A DNA stretch of 64,000 nt, from positions 248,001-312,000 of the forward strand of contig NZ_CP136708.1 in assembly GCF_032925565.1 (NCBI RefSeq), in the 5' to 3' direction. Positions 9,840 through 19,473 of the stretch are shown here, in pieces. The notes beneath the pieces were generated by a model. That model was given only the letters and a program-made list of their open reading frames with translations. It was not told the DNA's origin and searched no databases. Each line of letters starts with the position of its first letter. Positions within the stretch are counted from its first letter, which is position 1. Source of the DNA: Alteromonas sp. CI.11.F.A3 (GTDB lineage Bacteria; Pseudomonadota; Gammaproteobacteria; Enterobacterales; Alteromonadaceae). Position numbers and translations under genes: made by a program.

Positions 9840-11777
9840 ATGATAAAGCTTACCAACGTATCGCTAATGCGTGGCAGAAAAGTACTGCTAGAAAGTGCAT
9901 CAGCGCAGGTGTTTCCAGGCCATAAAGTCGCCCTTATAGGGAGCAATGGTTGTGGTAAATCCACCTTGTTCGCATTACTGCGTAACGAGATGTCGGTAGA
10001 TGCAGGCGACTGTGTAGTACCCGCTGATTGGCGTATTGTGAGTGTCGCACAAGAAACCCCAGCAACCGACAGGCGTGCAATAGAGTATGTTATTGATGGC
10101 GATAAAAACCTTCGCCGTTTACAAGCGCAGCTTCATCAAGCAGAGCAAGATGAAGATGGCGTTCTGATTGGTAAAATTCATGGCCAACTAGAGCAAGCCG
10201 GTGCTTACGATGTAGAAGCTCGAGCCGCGACCATTCTATCAGGGCTTGGTTTTACCAATGTTCAGCTTACCGCACCGGTTACCGATTTCTCTGGTGGTTG
10301 GCGTATGCGCCTTAACTTGGCGCAAGCACTGCTTTGTCCTTCTGACTTATTGCTGCTTGATGAGCCTACGAACCACTTAGATTTAGATGCCGTTATTTGG
10401 CTAGAAAAGTGGTTACAGCGCTACGAAGGTACCTTATTACTTATTTCTCACGATAAGGCGTTTATAGATAATACAGTCGCGCAAATTATCAGTGTTGAGC
10501 AGCAACAGCTGATTACCTATACCGGTAACTATTCTGCCTTTGAAAGACAACGTGCCGAGCGACTTCGTTTGCAAAATATTGAGTTTGAAAAGCAGCAGCA
10601 AAAAGTGGCGCATTTAACCTCTTTTATTACTCGCTTTAAAGCCAAAGCGAGTAAAGCAAAGCAAGCACAAAGCCGTATCAAACAACTCGAAAAAATGGAA
10701 ACTTTGTTACCTGCTCATGCGGCTAGCCCATTTAGTTTTGAGTTTGTACCGCCTGCTGCACTGCCTAACCCCCTTGTACAAATGGAACATGTACAGTTAG
10801 GTTATGATGCTCATATTGTTTTGCAGCAAGTGAAGCTGAACTTGGTGCCTGGAAGTCGTATTGGTTTACTGGGGCGAAACGGGCAAGGTAAATCAACCCT
10901 TATCAAGCTATTAGCTGGTGTTCATGCCCCAAAACAAGGTGTGTTTGATACCGCGAAAGGCCTTAAAATTGGTTACTTTGCTCAGCATCAACTAGAAACC
11001 CTCGATCCTAACGCCACGCCTATTTTGCACTTACAGCGCATAGACGAAAAAGCTACCGAACAACAATTGCGAGATTATTTAGGTGGTTTTGGCTTCAACG
11101 GTGATGAAGCACTTTCAGCCGTAGCGCCTATGTCTGGTGGCGAAAAAGCGCGGTTAGTGTTAGCGCTTATTGTGTATCAAAAGCCAAACTTGTTACTACT
11201 TGATGAGCCTACCAACCACCTTGATTTAGAAATGCGTCATGCGTTGAACATTGCGCTGCAAGGCTTTGAAGGTGCCATGGTGTTGGTATCGCACGACAGG
11301 TTCTTACTATCTTCGGTATGTGAAGACTTTTACTTGGTTGATAGCGGTGAAGTGGCAGCTTTCACTGGTGACTTAGACGATTACCGCGACTGGATTTTAA
11401 AGCAACAAGCCGCCGAAAAAGCCAAAGCAAATAGCGATGCGAAAGCGTTAAATGAAGATGCTAGCGCGGGTAGCGAGCGTAAAATCGATCGAAAAGAAGA
11501 AAAGCGCCGAGAAGCCGAGTTTAGAAAGCAAGTTGCACCGCTGAAAAAAGCCTTAGAGAAGCATGAAAAGGCCATGGATAAATGTGCAAACGAACTGAAA
11601 ACGCTGGAAGCATCGTTATCAGACACAAGTTTATATAACGATGATAAGAAAGCCGAGCTTATGCAATTGTTAGATAAACAGGCAAAACTCACTCAGCAAC
11701 TCGAAGAAGAAGAGATGCAGTGGCTCGATGCACAAGAGCAAATGGAGGCGCAGCGCGCAAGCTATGAAGCACAATAA
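9840..11777 (+). CDS. yheS: YheS, ABC-F ribosome-associated ATPase
   Basis: A 645-residue cytoplasmic ABC-F protein with two fused nucleotide-binding domains and no membrane domain. Domain 1: Walker A GSNGCGKST, signature FSGGW, Walker B LLLLDEPTNHLDL. The interdomain linker (about residues 240-300) is helical and basic. Domain 2: GRNGQGKST, MSGGEKARL, LLLLDEPTNHLDL. The last 100 residues form a charged coiled coil. ABC-F proteins act on the ribosomal E site to relieve stalled translation. The ATG at 9840 is preceded by AAGG; an overlapping ATG at 9836 is out of frame. Confidence 0.94.
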   Translation: MIKLTNVSLMRGRKVLLESASAQVFPGHKVALIGSNGCGKSTLFALLRNEMSVDAGDCVVPADWRIVSVAQETPATDRRAIEYVIDGDKNLRRLQAQLHQAEQDEDGVLIGKIHGQLEQAGAYDVEARAATILSGLGFTNVQLTAPVTDFSGGWRMRLNLAQALLCPSDLLLLDEPTNHLDLDAVIWLEKWLQRYEGTLLLISHDKAFIDNTVAQIISVEQQQLITYTGNYSAFERQRAERLRLQNIEFEKQQQKVAHLTSFITRFKAKASKAKQAQSRIKQLEKMETLLPAHAASPFSFEFVPPAALPNPLVQMEHVQLGYDAHIVLQQVKLNLVPGSRIGLLGRNGQGKSTLIKLLAGVHAPKQGVFDTAKGLKIGYFAQHQLETLDPNATPILHLQRIDEKATEQQLRDYLGGFGFNGDEALSAVAPMSGGEKARLVLALIVYQKPNLLLLDEPTNHLDLEMRHALNIALQGFEGAMVLVSHDRFLLSSVCEDFYLVDSGEVAAFTGDLDDYRDWILKQQAAEKAKANSDAKALNEDASAGSERKIDRKEEKRREAEFRKQVAPLKKALEKHEKAMDKCANELKTLEASLSDTSLYNDDKKAELMQLLDKQAKLTQQLEEEEMQWLDAQEQMEAQRASYEAQ

Positions 11778-12291
11778 CACTATTGTAAATGCAGAGGAAT
11801 TTTGGCAGTACGCCGGCAGTCGCTACGGCAAAGGCGATGTAGCGCCACTGGCCATTTTGTTGCAAGACCGCCATGGTGTGAACGTAAATATACTTTTGTT
11901 GATATGCTGGTGTATTGAGCACGGCTTCATTATCAATCTGTCTCAGTTAAATGCGGTGATAAGTGCCGTTGAAGCATCAGAACACACCCTTAAGCAGCAT
12001 CGGCTAGAGCGAAAGCAAGCGAAGCCAGAAGACAAGCAAGATGCAAATTACCCGCAGGCCTTAGCGAAATACAATCAGCTAAAAGATGACGAGCTGGCAT
12101 TAGAAAAAGCGCAACAAGCTATTATCGTAGAAACGGTAAATAGCCTTGGTTTAGCGTCTTTACCTTCAGGCGCCTCTAGTATGTCAGGTGTATTTAATGC
12201 CTCTATCGCTGCACTTATTAATGCGTATGGGCTAAGAGAAAAGCAGGAAGCCCGCGAGTTAATCAGTCAGCTATTGAAGCAGTTGTCGTAA
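11764..12291 (+). CDS. TIGR02444 family protein
   Basis: About 175 residues. The pattern EEFWQYAGSRYG...LAILLQDRHGVNVNILLLICW matches the TIGR02444 family of unknown function (family recalled from memory). The ATG at 11764 starts just before the conserved FWQ segment and overlaps the end of yheS by 14 bases, pointing to translational coupling; an upstream in-frame ATG at 11728 adds 12 unconserved residues. The gene lies between yheS and yheT. Confidence 0.78.
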   Translation: MKHNNTIVNAEEFWQYAGSRYGKGDVAPLAILLQDRHGVNVNILLLICWCIEHGFIINLSQLNAVISAVEASEHTLKQHRLERKQAKPEDKQDANYPQALAKYNQLKDDELALEKAQQAIIVETVNSLGLASLPSGASSMSGVFNASIAALINAYGLREKQEARELISQLLKQLS

Positions 12292-12311
12292 AATAACAAT
12301 AAGAAAACATC

Positions 12312-13340
12312 ATGAGCAAAATCGCGTTATCGCATGGAAAGATTATAAAAAGCAGTTTTCGAGTGCCAAGTTGGGCAAAGAACCGACATGTTCAAACTAT
12401 ATGGCCGCGCTTCATTCAAAAACGCTTACCGCTAAAATACAGCATGGAACGCCTAACACTGCCTGATGACGATTTTGTCGACGTTGCTTGGGGACCAAAG
12501 CCCGCCGAGCCCTCTGGCATTATTGTGATGTTCCATGGCCTTGAAGGCAGCATTCGCTCACATTACGCCAACGATATGATGGCCAATTTATCGGTGAATG
12601 GCTGGCAAGTGGTGATGATGCATTATCGTGGCTGTAGCGGCGTACCGAATTTAAAGCCACGAGGCTACCATTCTGGCGAGACTGGCGATCCAAGTTTTTT
12701 TCTTGATTGGCTAAACCAAAAATTCCCTCAGATCCCTAAAGTTGCTGTGGGATTTTCTCTGGGTGGCAACATGCTGTTAAAGCTGCTTGGCGAGAACCCA
12801 GCACAAAAATGGTTGAATGCGGCTATTGCTATATCATCACCGTTGAAATTGTCGGAATGTGCAAAATCCATCAATCACGGTTTCTCGCGGGTTTATCAGA
12901 AATACCTTTTAAACAGTATAAAAACCACGCTGCGCAAGAAAATGTCGTTTATCGACTATCGTAAACTTATTCAATTAACGGGTGATGATGTTGATGGCAT
13001 TACCAGCTTTGCGCAATTTGACGAGAAAGTCACTGCACCCTTGCATGGTTTCGAAGATGCAAATGACTATTATGAGAAATGCAGTGCGTACCACTTCTTA
13101 AGTGCTATTCACTGCCCTACGCTTGTATTGCACAGTATTGACGACCCCTTTATGAACCATTTAGTGGTGCCTAAAGAAGAAGAATTAGCGCGCAATGTTA
13201 CCCTTGAACTTAGTGAGCGTGGTGGCCATGTTGGCTTTATGCAGGGTTCAGTGTTTAGCCCCAAAGTGTGGCTGCATGACAGGGTCAAAAGGTACGTTAG
13301 CGATATATTACCTATTAATCCCAACACGCCCTACGTGTGA
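12312..13340 (+). CDS. yheT: YheT, alpha/beta-fold hydrolase
   Basis: A 342-residue cytoplasmic hydrolase of the YheT/ABHD1-3 family. Visible: RHVQTIWPRF near the N-terminus, the oxyanion segment VMFHGLEGS, HYRGCSG, nucleophile elbow VAVGFSLGGNM, acid region LHSIDDPFM and catalytic-His segment ERGGHVGFM. The native substrate is not established. The gene follows the TIGR02444 gene by 20 bases and is followed by yheU, as in other gammaproteobacteria. Confidence 0.9.
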   Translation: MSKIALSHGKIIKSSFRVPSWAKNRHVQTIWPRFIQKRLPLKYSMERLTLPDDDFVDVAWGPKPAEPSGIIVMFHGLEGSIRSHYANDMMANLSVNGWQVVMMHYRGCSGVPNLKPRGYHSGETGDPSFFLDWLNQKFPQIPKVAVGFSLGGNMLLKLLGENPAQKWLNAAIAISSPLKLSECAKSINHGFSRVYQKYLLNSIKTTLRKKMSFIDYRKLIQLTGDDVDGITSFAQFDEKVTAPLHGFEDANDYYEKCSAYHFLSAIHCPTLVLHSIDDPFMNHLVVPKEEELARNVTLELSERGGHVGFMQGSVFSPKVWLHDRVKRYVSDILPINPNTPYV

Positions 13341-13422
13341 ATTTCCCAACTTATTAGCACGTTAGCTGGCTTTAATTCACGCATAACAGTTAGCGTGAAC
13401 TCATTTTTTTCTGGAGGCAGAG

Positions 13423-13665
13423 ATGATAATTCCAATCGATGCGGTTGATACCGAGACCCTACACAGTTTAGTGGAAGCATTTGTGCTGCGAGAAGGCACA
13501 GAGTACGGCGCTGAAGACGTCAGCATGGAAACCAAAGTAACACAGGTGTTAGATGCGCTTAAAAGCAACGAGGCGGTGCTTGTGTATTCAGAGCTTCATG
13601 AGAGCGTGGATATAAGGCCAAAAGGCGACGTGACATCCGAAAGTGAGTCTGCTCCAGAAGAGTAA
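13423..13665 (+). CDS. yheU: YheU family protein (UPF0270)
   Basis: An 80-residue protein starting MIIPIDAVDTETLHSLVEAF and containing REGTEYG, a signature of the small YheU family. A GGAGGCAG ribosome site precedes the ATG. The last 15 residues are acidic and Ser-rich. Function unknown. Last gene of the yheS-yheU run. Confidence 0.88.
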   Translation: MIIPIDAVDTETLHSLVEAFVLREGTEYGAEDVSMETKVTQVLDALKSNEAVLVYSELHESVDIRPKGDVTSESESAPEE

Positions 13666-13770
13666 AAATACCTTAGGTTTCTCAATAAAAAACTGTTCAT
13701 TAACCCATTCTTAAATAAAAGATTGTTCAATAAAAATTGCACAAAATCGTATAAGCTCAAATTGAAGACC

Positions 13771-13798
13771 AAAAAAAGCCGGGCGAGTGACCCGGCTA
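13771..13798 (-). terminator. Rho-independent terminator of the outer-membrane protein gene
   Basis: Read on the minus strand: AGCCGGG, loop TCACTCG, CCCGGCT, then a run of seven T. It lies just downstream of the minus-strand barrel-protein gene at 13836. Confidence 0.85.
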
Positions 13799-13835
13799 CC
13801 TTTCTTTAGGAGAGCATCCCAAAAACGAGAAAGGT

Positions 13836-14396
13836 TTAGAAACTGTAGCGTGCAGTTACCTGCATGATGTCTAAGTCATCCATCAGCTTGTAGTTGGCAC
13901 CTACGGCCCACTGAGGAGTGACGTAATAGTTTGCACCTACTTTAAACGTCGCATCGCCATCTTCAACGTCGTAGTAACCTACTTCGCCTAGAAGCTCTAC
14001 CTGCTCAGTCACCATAGAACGAACGCCCGCATTTACGCTGTAGCCCGTCTCATCATCGAAATCGCCATCGATACGCTCAAAGTTGGCGCCGAAGTATGCA
14101 TCGGTAGTGGCGTTAAGTGGCATTCTGTAACCAGCACCTAGCGTTAGCATATCGAAATCGAAATTGCCCTCTTCAAAGTTGCTGTATTCACCGTTTAAAT
14201 AAATGTTGCTGTTTAATAGATATTTGCTGCTTAGTACGAAACCATCTGGTTCAAATGATTCGTTATCGTCAAAATCCATTTTGCTATAGCCACCTTCTAC
14301 ATAACGCCAGTCTGGAGACTCAGCTAACGTTGCAAAAGAAGCAACAGAGGCTGCGGTAGCGGTAAGTGCTGTAAGTAAAGTGATTGCTTTACGCAT
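13836..14396 (-). CDS. Small outer-membrane beta-barrel protein
   Basis: 186 residues with a Sec signal (MRKAITLLTALTATAASVAS, cleavage near ATLA). The mature part consists of alternating amphipathic strands (YVEGGYSKMDF, LLNSNIYLNGEYSNF, FDMLTLGAGYRM, AYFGANFERIDGDF, YSVNAGVRSMV, ATFKVGANYYV) and ends in Phe (VTARYSF), the classical outer-membrane insertion signal. The size fits an eight-stranded barrel. The exact function is not recognisable. A strong terminator follows. Confidence 0.78.
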   Translation of the reverse strand: MRKAITLLTALTATAASVASFATLAESPDWRYVEGGYSKMDFDDNESFEPDGFVLSSKYLLNSNIYLNGEYSNFEEGNFDFDMLTLGAGYRMPLNATTDAYFGANFERIDGDFDDETGYSVNAGVRSMVTEQVELLGEVGYYDVEDGDATFKVGANYYVTPQWAVGANYKLMDDLDIMQVTARYSF

Positions 14397-15004
14397 TGAA
14401 AAAACTCCTATTTATCGCAGAAAGAAAAAATACCTGCGCTTCAAATTTTGCGAACCTGTGCATCGTGATGTGCAAACAAGTATCGCGAATTCCATGGTTA
14501 AATCTGAAGTTAGTTTTGCAAAGGGTTTGCCAATTACGTTATTGCCTGATGTTTAAATATACGATTTTTCTTTAACTAACAGAAAGATAGTGATTTTTAC
14601 CTACGACCGTTTTTTATCACCGAACTAGATTTATGAAATGGCGCTGATTATCTAAACAATAAAATGCGCGAAATGTGTATCTAAAAAACAACACTATATC
14701 CTTTCGTCTAATGCTTAGTCCTTTTTTACACAGTATAAAAGCGCCCTTCATTTCAATAAGACCGTTTGTAAATGTTTGAAAAGATGACGATTGATGGTTA
14801 TTTAACCCCTTTTAGATAAGTTGGATCATTCTTTGCAATTGCTCTAGTGAGTTCAAGCGCGGTTAATTCGCTACCCAGTTTTTCTTCCTTTATGGGTCAG
14901 CGAGGTTCCTATCAAAAAAGTACCTTTGGGCATTCATCTACGGAGTTAGCTGGTGGCTTTTTTGAACGCGTTTTGGCATAGCCCTAATTCATGGAGATAA
15001 CGAC
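14397..15004. other. Intergenic region between the barrel-protein gene and opgG
   Basis: About 600 bases without a convincing gene on either strand; the only frame (near 14384-14575) has poor composition. The region is AT-rich and must hold the divergent promoters of the barrel-protein gene and opgGH. A GGAG ribosome site lies just before the opgG ATG. No hairpin or operator could be assigned with confidence. Confidence 0.5.
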
Positions 15005-16714
15005 ATGCACCAAGAGTTTAAACAAGACCGCTTTGATGGCGTGATGAGCGTCAGTAAAGACACTAAGCGAGGCCCTATGTCACTTTTCTCTCGCGTTGCG
15101 GTTGTGATTACCAGTGTGTTGTCATTATTAGTCGCGCCAGTGATTAATGCTGAAGGAGTGAGTGATAGCAATGAACCTCGTGATGCATCCCCTATTCTTC
15201 AATCTGTTATCGATGCCGCAAAAGCGTCTGCCGAGCAAGGCTATGAGCAAAATGATCATGGTCTCGATGACGGGTTAAAATCAATTGATTATCAAACTTA
15301 TCGAGCTATCCGCTTTAATCCTGAAAAAAGCTTATGGAACGGTGAGAACGACTACGAAGTACAGTTTTTTCACCCCGGATTTCTCTATGAGTTGCCTGTA
15401 ACAGTTCACACTATCGATGAATCTAATAGCGCTGAGCGTATTCCCTTTTCTAGCGACATGTTTCGTTATGACGACAAAGCAGCACCGTTAGCCGGGCTGA
15501 CTAACGATAAAACAGGGTTTGCAGGCTTTCGCGTTCATTACCCGTTAAAAAACGAAACATACAAAGATGAGTTTGCCGTATTTTTAGGAGCCTCTTACTT
15601 TCGTTTAGTGGGAAAGAATCAAGTATATGGTATTTCTGCTCGCGGGCTTGCCATTGATACAGCCTTAACGAAAGGGGAAGAGTTTCCTCACTTTACCGAA
15701 TTTTGGCTAATTGAGCCTAAAGAAGGCCAGCCTATTACGATTTACGCACGACTGGAAAGTCCGTCAGTGGCCGGTGCTTACAAGTTTGTTATTGAGCCAG
15801 GCATCGATACACAAGTTGATGTGCAAAGCTGGTTGTTTGCCCGTGAAGACGTAGAAAAGCTAGGAGTCGCCCCTTTTACTAGTATGTTTCTTTATGGCGA
15901 AAACAGTGAAAAGCGCCCAGACGACTACCGTCCTGAAGTACATGACAGCGACGGTGTGTTAATGGTGACGCATGCCGACGAAGAGATTTGGCGCCCACTG
16001 ACTAACCCAGCAAGGCTACAAATTACTTCGTTAAGTGATAGCGCGCCGAAAGGCTTTGGTATGTTGCAGCGCGATGGCGAATGGGGCAATTATCTGGATG
16101 CTGAAGCAAACTATCATATTCGCCCAGGTCTTTGGGTAACACCTACTGAAGGGTTCGAGAAGGGCCGGTTAGAGGTGGTTGAAATACCCACCAACTCAGA
16201 AACTCACGACAACATTGTAGCGTATTGGGTGCCTGAAGCGCCGTTACTTAGCGGTGAATCTCGTTATTTTGCATACACCTTAAAAACGGTAGAGCGAAAC
16301 GCATTTGTTAGCGAGTTGGCCACCGTTATTCGCACACGCCAAGGTCAGCCGTCGTTACCTGGCGAGAAAGTAAAAGATGAAGCGAAGCAGACTCAGCGCC
16401 GCTTTATTGTTGATTTCTCTTCACCTGATTTCTCTTCACCTGAACTGACAGCACCTGAACTGACAACACCAGATATGTCAGCCAATGAGAACACGGTTAC
16501 AAGCTTCAACCCAGACACTACCAAGCTTATAGTGCAAGGTAGCAATGGTGCAATTTCTCAGCAGCGCCTTTACCCCGTTAATGAAGGTAAAGAATGGCGC
16601 GCCACTTTTCTTCTTAAGCCTAAAGACAAGAGCACGGTAGATATGCGTGCTTATATCGAGCTAGATGGCAAACGTATCAGTGAGGTTTGGAATTATGTCT
16701 ACCAACCCAAGTAA
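15005..16714 (+). CDS. opgG: OpgG, periplasmic glucan biosynthesis protein
   Basis: A 569-residue periplasmic protein needed for osmoregulated periplasmic glucan synthesis. A long N-terminal leader ends in a hydrophobic signal (SLFSRVAVVITSVLSLLVAP, cleavage near INA). The family core is clear: YRAIRFNPEKSLW, VQFFHPGFLYE, AGFRVHYPLK, FLGASYFRLVGKNQVYG, AIDTA, FPHFTEFWLIEP and SMFLYGEN. Near residues 470-495 a short linker contains tandem repeats (DFSSP twice, then ELTAP/ELTTP), which, with the long leader, accounts for a length above the roughly 510 residues of E. coli OpgG. It overlaps opgH by 20 bases. Confidence 0.95.
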   Translation: MHQEFKQDRFDGVMSVSKDTKRGPMSLFSRVAVVITSVLSLLVAPVINAEGVSDSNEPRDASPILQSVIDAAKASAEQGYEQNDHGLDDGLKSIDYQTYRAIRFNPEKSLWNGENDYEVQFFHPGFLYELPVTVHTIDESNSAERIPFSSDMFRYDDKAAPLAGLTNDKTGFAGFRVHYPLKNETYKDEFAVFLGASYFRLVGKNQVYGISARGLAIDTALTKGEEFPHFTEFWLIEPKEGQPITIYARLESPSVAGAYKFVIEPGIDTQVDVQSWLFAREDVEKLGVAPFTSMFLYGENSEKRPDDYRPEVHDSDGVLMVTHADEEIWRPLTNPARLQITSLSDSAPKGFGMLQRDGEWGNYLDAEANYHIRPGLWVTPTEGFEKGRLEVVEIPTNSETHDNIVAYWVPEAPLLSGESRYFAYTLKTVERNAFVSELATVIRTRQGQPSLPGEKVKDEAKQTQRRFIVDFSSPDFSSPELTAPELTTPDMSANENTVTSFNPDTTKLIVQGSNGAISQQRLYPVNEGKEWRATFLLKPKDKSTVDMRAYIELDGKRISEVWNYVYQPK

Positions 16715-18647
16715 TGCTTCTATTTCCCCTGAATCCTCAACAAAGCGTGATCGATTCATCACGACAGGAGAGCACATGCGCTTATTTATAATGGCAATTT
16801 TGGTGCTTCCGAGTACGGCGTTGGCCGGTTGGAGCCTTTATGAAATTTTTCTTCCCAATGGGTTAACTAAACTTGAAATGGCTCAACTAGGTTTAGGCCT
16901 TATGCTGTTCTCGTGGCTTTGTATGGCCTTTTGGACCGGTATTATTGGGTTTGTACTTCAACTGTTTAATATTGACCCTTTAAGCTTGCGTAAGAAGCAA
17001 AATAAGCCTGATGAAACCACGCAATTAAGCCAGCGCCATGCGGTGGTAATGCCAGTATACAATGAAGATACGCGCCGAATTATGGTGGGCTTTGAAGCTT
17101 GTGTACGTGAGTTAATGAACACGCCACAGGCTGAACATTTCGACTTTTACATGTTAAGTGACACCCGCGACCAAAACAAAGCGGATGCCGAGCTTCGCGC
17201 ATGGCAGCGCATGACTAAGCGTTTAGGTAGCTATGCATCACAGGTATTTTATCGTCGCCGGGAAAAGAACCTTCATCGCAAAGTGGGTAATTTAAAAGAA
17301 TTTTGCGAACGCTGGGGCGCAAATTACGAATCTATGATTGTGCTGGATGCCGATAGCATAATGACGGGTGAGCGAATGTTAGATTTAGCCCGCCGTATTG
17401 AACAAAACCCAGATACTGCCTTAGTTCAAACTATCCCTATGCCAGTACGTCAAAATACCTTCTTTGGCCGTTTTGTGCAGTTTGCTGCTCACCTTTACAG
17501 CCCAATGTTGGCAACAGGTTTGTCATTTTGGCAAACAGACAGTGCCAACTATTGGGGTCATAACGCGATTATTCGCATTGCGCCCTTTATGCAGCATTGT
17601 GGCTTACCGAAATTAGAAGGCAGTGCCCCGTTTGGTGGTGAAATTCTAAGTCATGACTTTGTAGAAGCCGCACTGCTTCGCCGTGCAGGGTGGCAGGCCT
17701 ATTTACTGACCGATACCACGGGCAGCTATGAAGAAGTACCTAGCAACATTGTAGATTACGCCATTCGTGATCGTCGTTGGGTACAAGGTAATATTCAACA
17801 TTTAGGTTTGTTGAACGTAAAAGGCCTAAAAGCGGCTAACCGTCTTCACTTCCTATTTGGCGCGTTTGCTTATATTTCATCGCTGGTATTATTTTGTATG
17901 CTGGCGCTAGGTACGGCCGATGCCCTTATTCGCGCTACGTCAGTACCGGACTTCTTTGTCTCTGAGTATCAATTATTCCCAAGTTGGCAGGTAGCCCGTC
18001 AAGATATGATGATGGTGACTATGTGGGGTACCGCTGCATTACTCTTCTTGCCTAAGATATTGGGTATCGTGCTTGCATTAATTAAGCGCAGAGAGGAATT
18101 TGGTGGCGCTATGTCGTTGTTAAAGAGCGCAGTGGCAGAAATTACCATGGCCATTCTGATTGCGCCGCTCATGATGTTTTATCATAGCTTCTTCGTAATA
18201 AGCGTGTTTGTTGGGCACTCGGTTAAATGGGAAGCACAAGAGCGTGAAGGTAAAAAAGTACCCTGGAGTGTTGCCTTTAAGCATACGCAGCTTATGAGTT
18301 GCCTAGCAGTGATATGGGGCGTAACAACCTTCTACTTCACACCGTCGCTATTTATGTGGTTGCTACCGGTGTTAATTGGAATGGTTCTGGCCGCGCCGGT
18401 TATTCGTATTACGAGCAGTGACAATTTAGGTATACAAATGCGCAAATGGGGCGTGTTTGTTATCGACCAAGAAGTGGATGAATGCACCGCCCTTAAACGT
18501 TTGCGCGTAGCTATGAACTACTTTGCATTGTCTCAGTACAAGGCGCAAGAGCCTGCGCTACCTGAAAGTTTGTGGGTAACCATGCCTGAACAGGTATTAA
18601 GTCAAAAGCCGCTGCCTATGCGTCCAGCATTGGTTAATAACGCCTAG
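16695..18647 (+). CDS. opgH: OpgH, membrane glucosyltransferase
   Basis: An inner-membrane family-2 glycosyltransferase that makes the glucan backbone from UDP-glucose. The start is taken at ATG 16695 (MSTNPSNASI), inside the end of opgG; an upstream in-frame codon at 16665 adds ten unlikely residues. Visible: two N-terminal membrane helices, VVMPVYNEDTRR, the LDADS acidic motif, SHDFVEAALLRRAGW, and RDRRWVQGN, the QxxRW-type motif, followed by several C-terminal membrane helices. Overlap with opgG implies coupled translation. A strong terminator follows at 18753. Confidence 0.95.
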   Translation: MSTNPSNASISPESSTKRDRFITTGEHMRLFIMAILVLPSTALAGWSLYEIFLPNGLTKLEMAQLGLGLMLFSWLCMAFWTGIIGFVLQLFNIDPLSLRKKQNKPDETTQLSQRHAVVMPVYNEDTRRIMVGFEACVRELMNTPQAEHFDFYMLSDTRDQNKADAELRAWQRMTKRLGSYASQVFYRRREKNLHRKVGNLKEFCERWGANYESMIVLDADSIMTGERMLDLARRIEQNPDTALVQTIPMPVRQNTFFGRFVQFAAHLYSPMLATGLSFWQTDSANYWGHNAIIRIAPFMQHCGLPKLEGSAPFGGEILSHDFVEAALLRRAGWQAYLLTDTTGSYEEVPSNIVDYAIRDRRWVQGNIQHLGLLNVKGLKAANRLHFLFGAFAYISSLVLFCMLALGTADALIRATSVPDFFVSEYQLFPSWQVARQDMMMVTMWGTAALLFLPKILGIVLALIKRREEFGGAMSLLKSAVAEITMAILIAPLMMFYHSFFVISVFVGHSVKWEAQEREGKKVPWSVAFKHTQLMSCLAVIWGVTTFYFTPSLFMWLLPVLIGMVLAAPVIRITSSDNLGIQMRKWGVFVIDQEVDECTALKRLRVAMNYFALSQYKAQEPALPESLWVTMPEQVLSQKPLPMRPALVNNA

Positions 18648-18752
18648 TAGATTGTGCGCTTAAACGTGTATCTTATGCTAATCACCTAGGGCGAGGTGAA
18701 TTAACCTCGCCACAAAGCAATGCACCGTTGTTTTGCATAAACATACAGATAC

Positions 18753-18800
18753 AAAAAAGCCGGGTCGCTTTACTTCAAAGGTAAAGCCCCGGCTTTTTTA
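18753..18800. terminator. Bidirectional terminator between opgH and the yceI-like gene
   Basis: AAAAAAGCCGGG...GTAAAG arms pair with CTTTAC and CCCCGGCTTTTTT around a TTCAAAG-type loop, with A and T tracts on the outside, between convergent genes. Confidence 0.85.
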
Positions 18801-18812
18801 TATTAGGTGTAC

Positions 18813-19397
18813 TTACTGCGTGAAAGTGACGGAGAAAGAAACCGGAACCGTGGTAGTAATACTTTTAAGCCCTGCAATTTTTTGCAATGCTTCAATTCCT
18901 GCTGTTAATCCGAAAGACTCCGCTTTAATTAGCGTAGGCGCGGTAGTTGAAACCGTTAAGGTGTCGGCGTCTACCTTGCTTGCCATCACTGAAAAGCTAG
19001 TAGGAACCGCCATACCGTGCAGCGTTAAAATACCATCTACTCTGCCGTTGACTACTTCGCCATCGGCTAAATTTAGCATCGATTCAGGTAGAGTGGCGTC
19101 GAATGTTGCTTCAGCAAATTCAGTAACGTTGAATAGCATGTCTTGCATACGTGTATTACGAATATCGATTGACGTATTTACCGACGCCAAATTAACCGAC
19201 ACACGCAATTTTCCAGCATTAGATACACTGCCTTCAAAACTATCGAATTTATGTACTTCGGTAATTTGTGAATTCTTGGTAGAAAGGAAATGCAAAACAC
19301 TGGTGTCGCCATCTAGGTTCCAGTCAGCGAGTGCAGGAAACGCAAGACCGCATGCAAGCAAGGCAGTTGTTACCTTACGAATACGTGTCGTCACCAT
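18813..19397 (-). CDS. YceI family periplasmic protein
   Basis: 194 residues with a Sec signal (TTALLACGLAFPALA, cleavage before DWN). Mature sequence DWNLDGDTSVLHFLSTKNSQ, FEGSV, SIDIRNTRMQDMLF and FEVATFDA-like strands match the YceI lipocalin-like barrel, which binds isoprenoid-type lipids. The physiological ligand is unknown. Convergent with opgH, sharing the terminator. Confidence 0.88.
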   Translation of the reverse strand: MVTTRIRKVTTALLACGLAFPALADWNLDGDTSVLHFLSTKNSQITEVHKFDSFEGSVSNAGKLRVSVNLASVNTSIDIRNTRMQDMLFNVTEFAEATFDATLPESMLNLADGEVVNGRVDGILTLHGMAVPTSFSVMASKVDADTLTVSTTAPTLIKAESFGLTAGIEALQKIAGLKSITTTVPVSFSVTFTQ

Positions 19398-19473
19398 AAT
19401 ATTACTCCTTTAAATAATAATAATGTCCACTCGAGACTACTCGAAGATGGCATAGACCAAATAACCTAACGTA

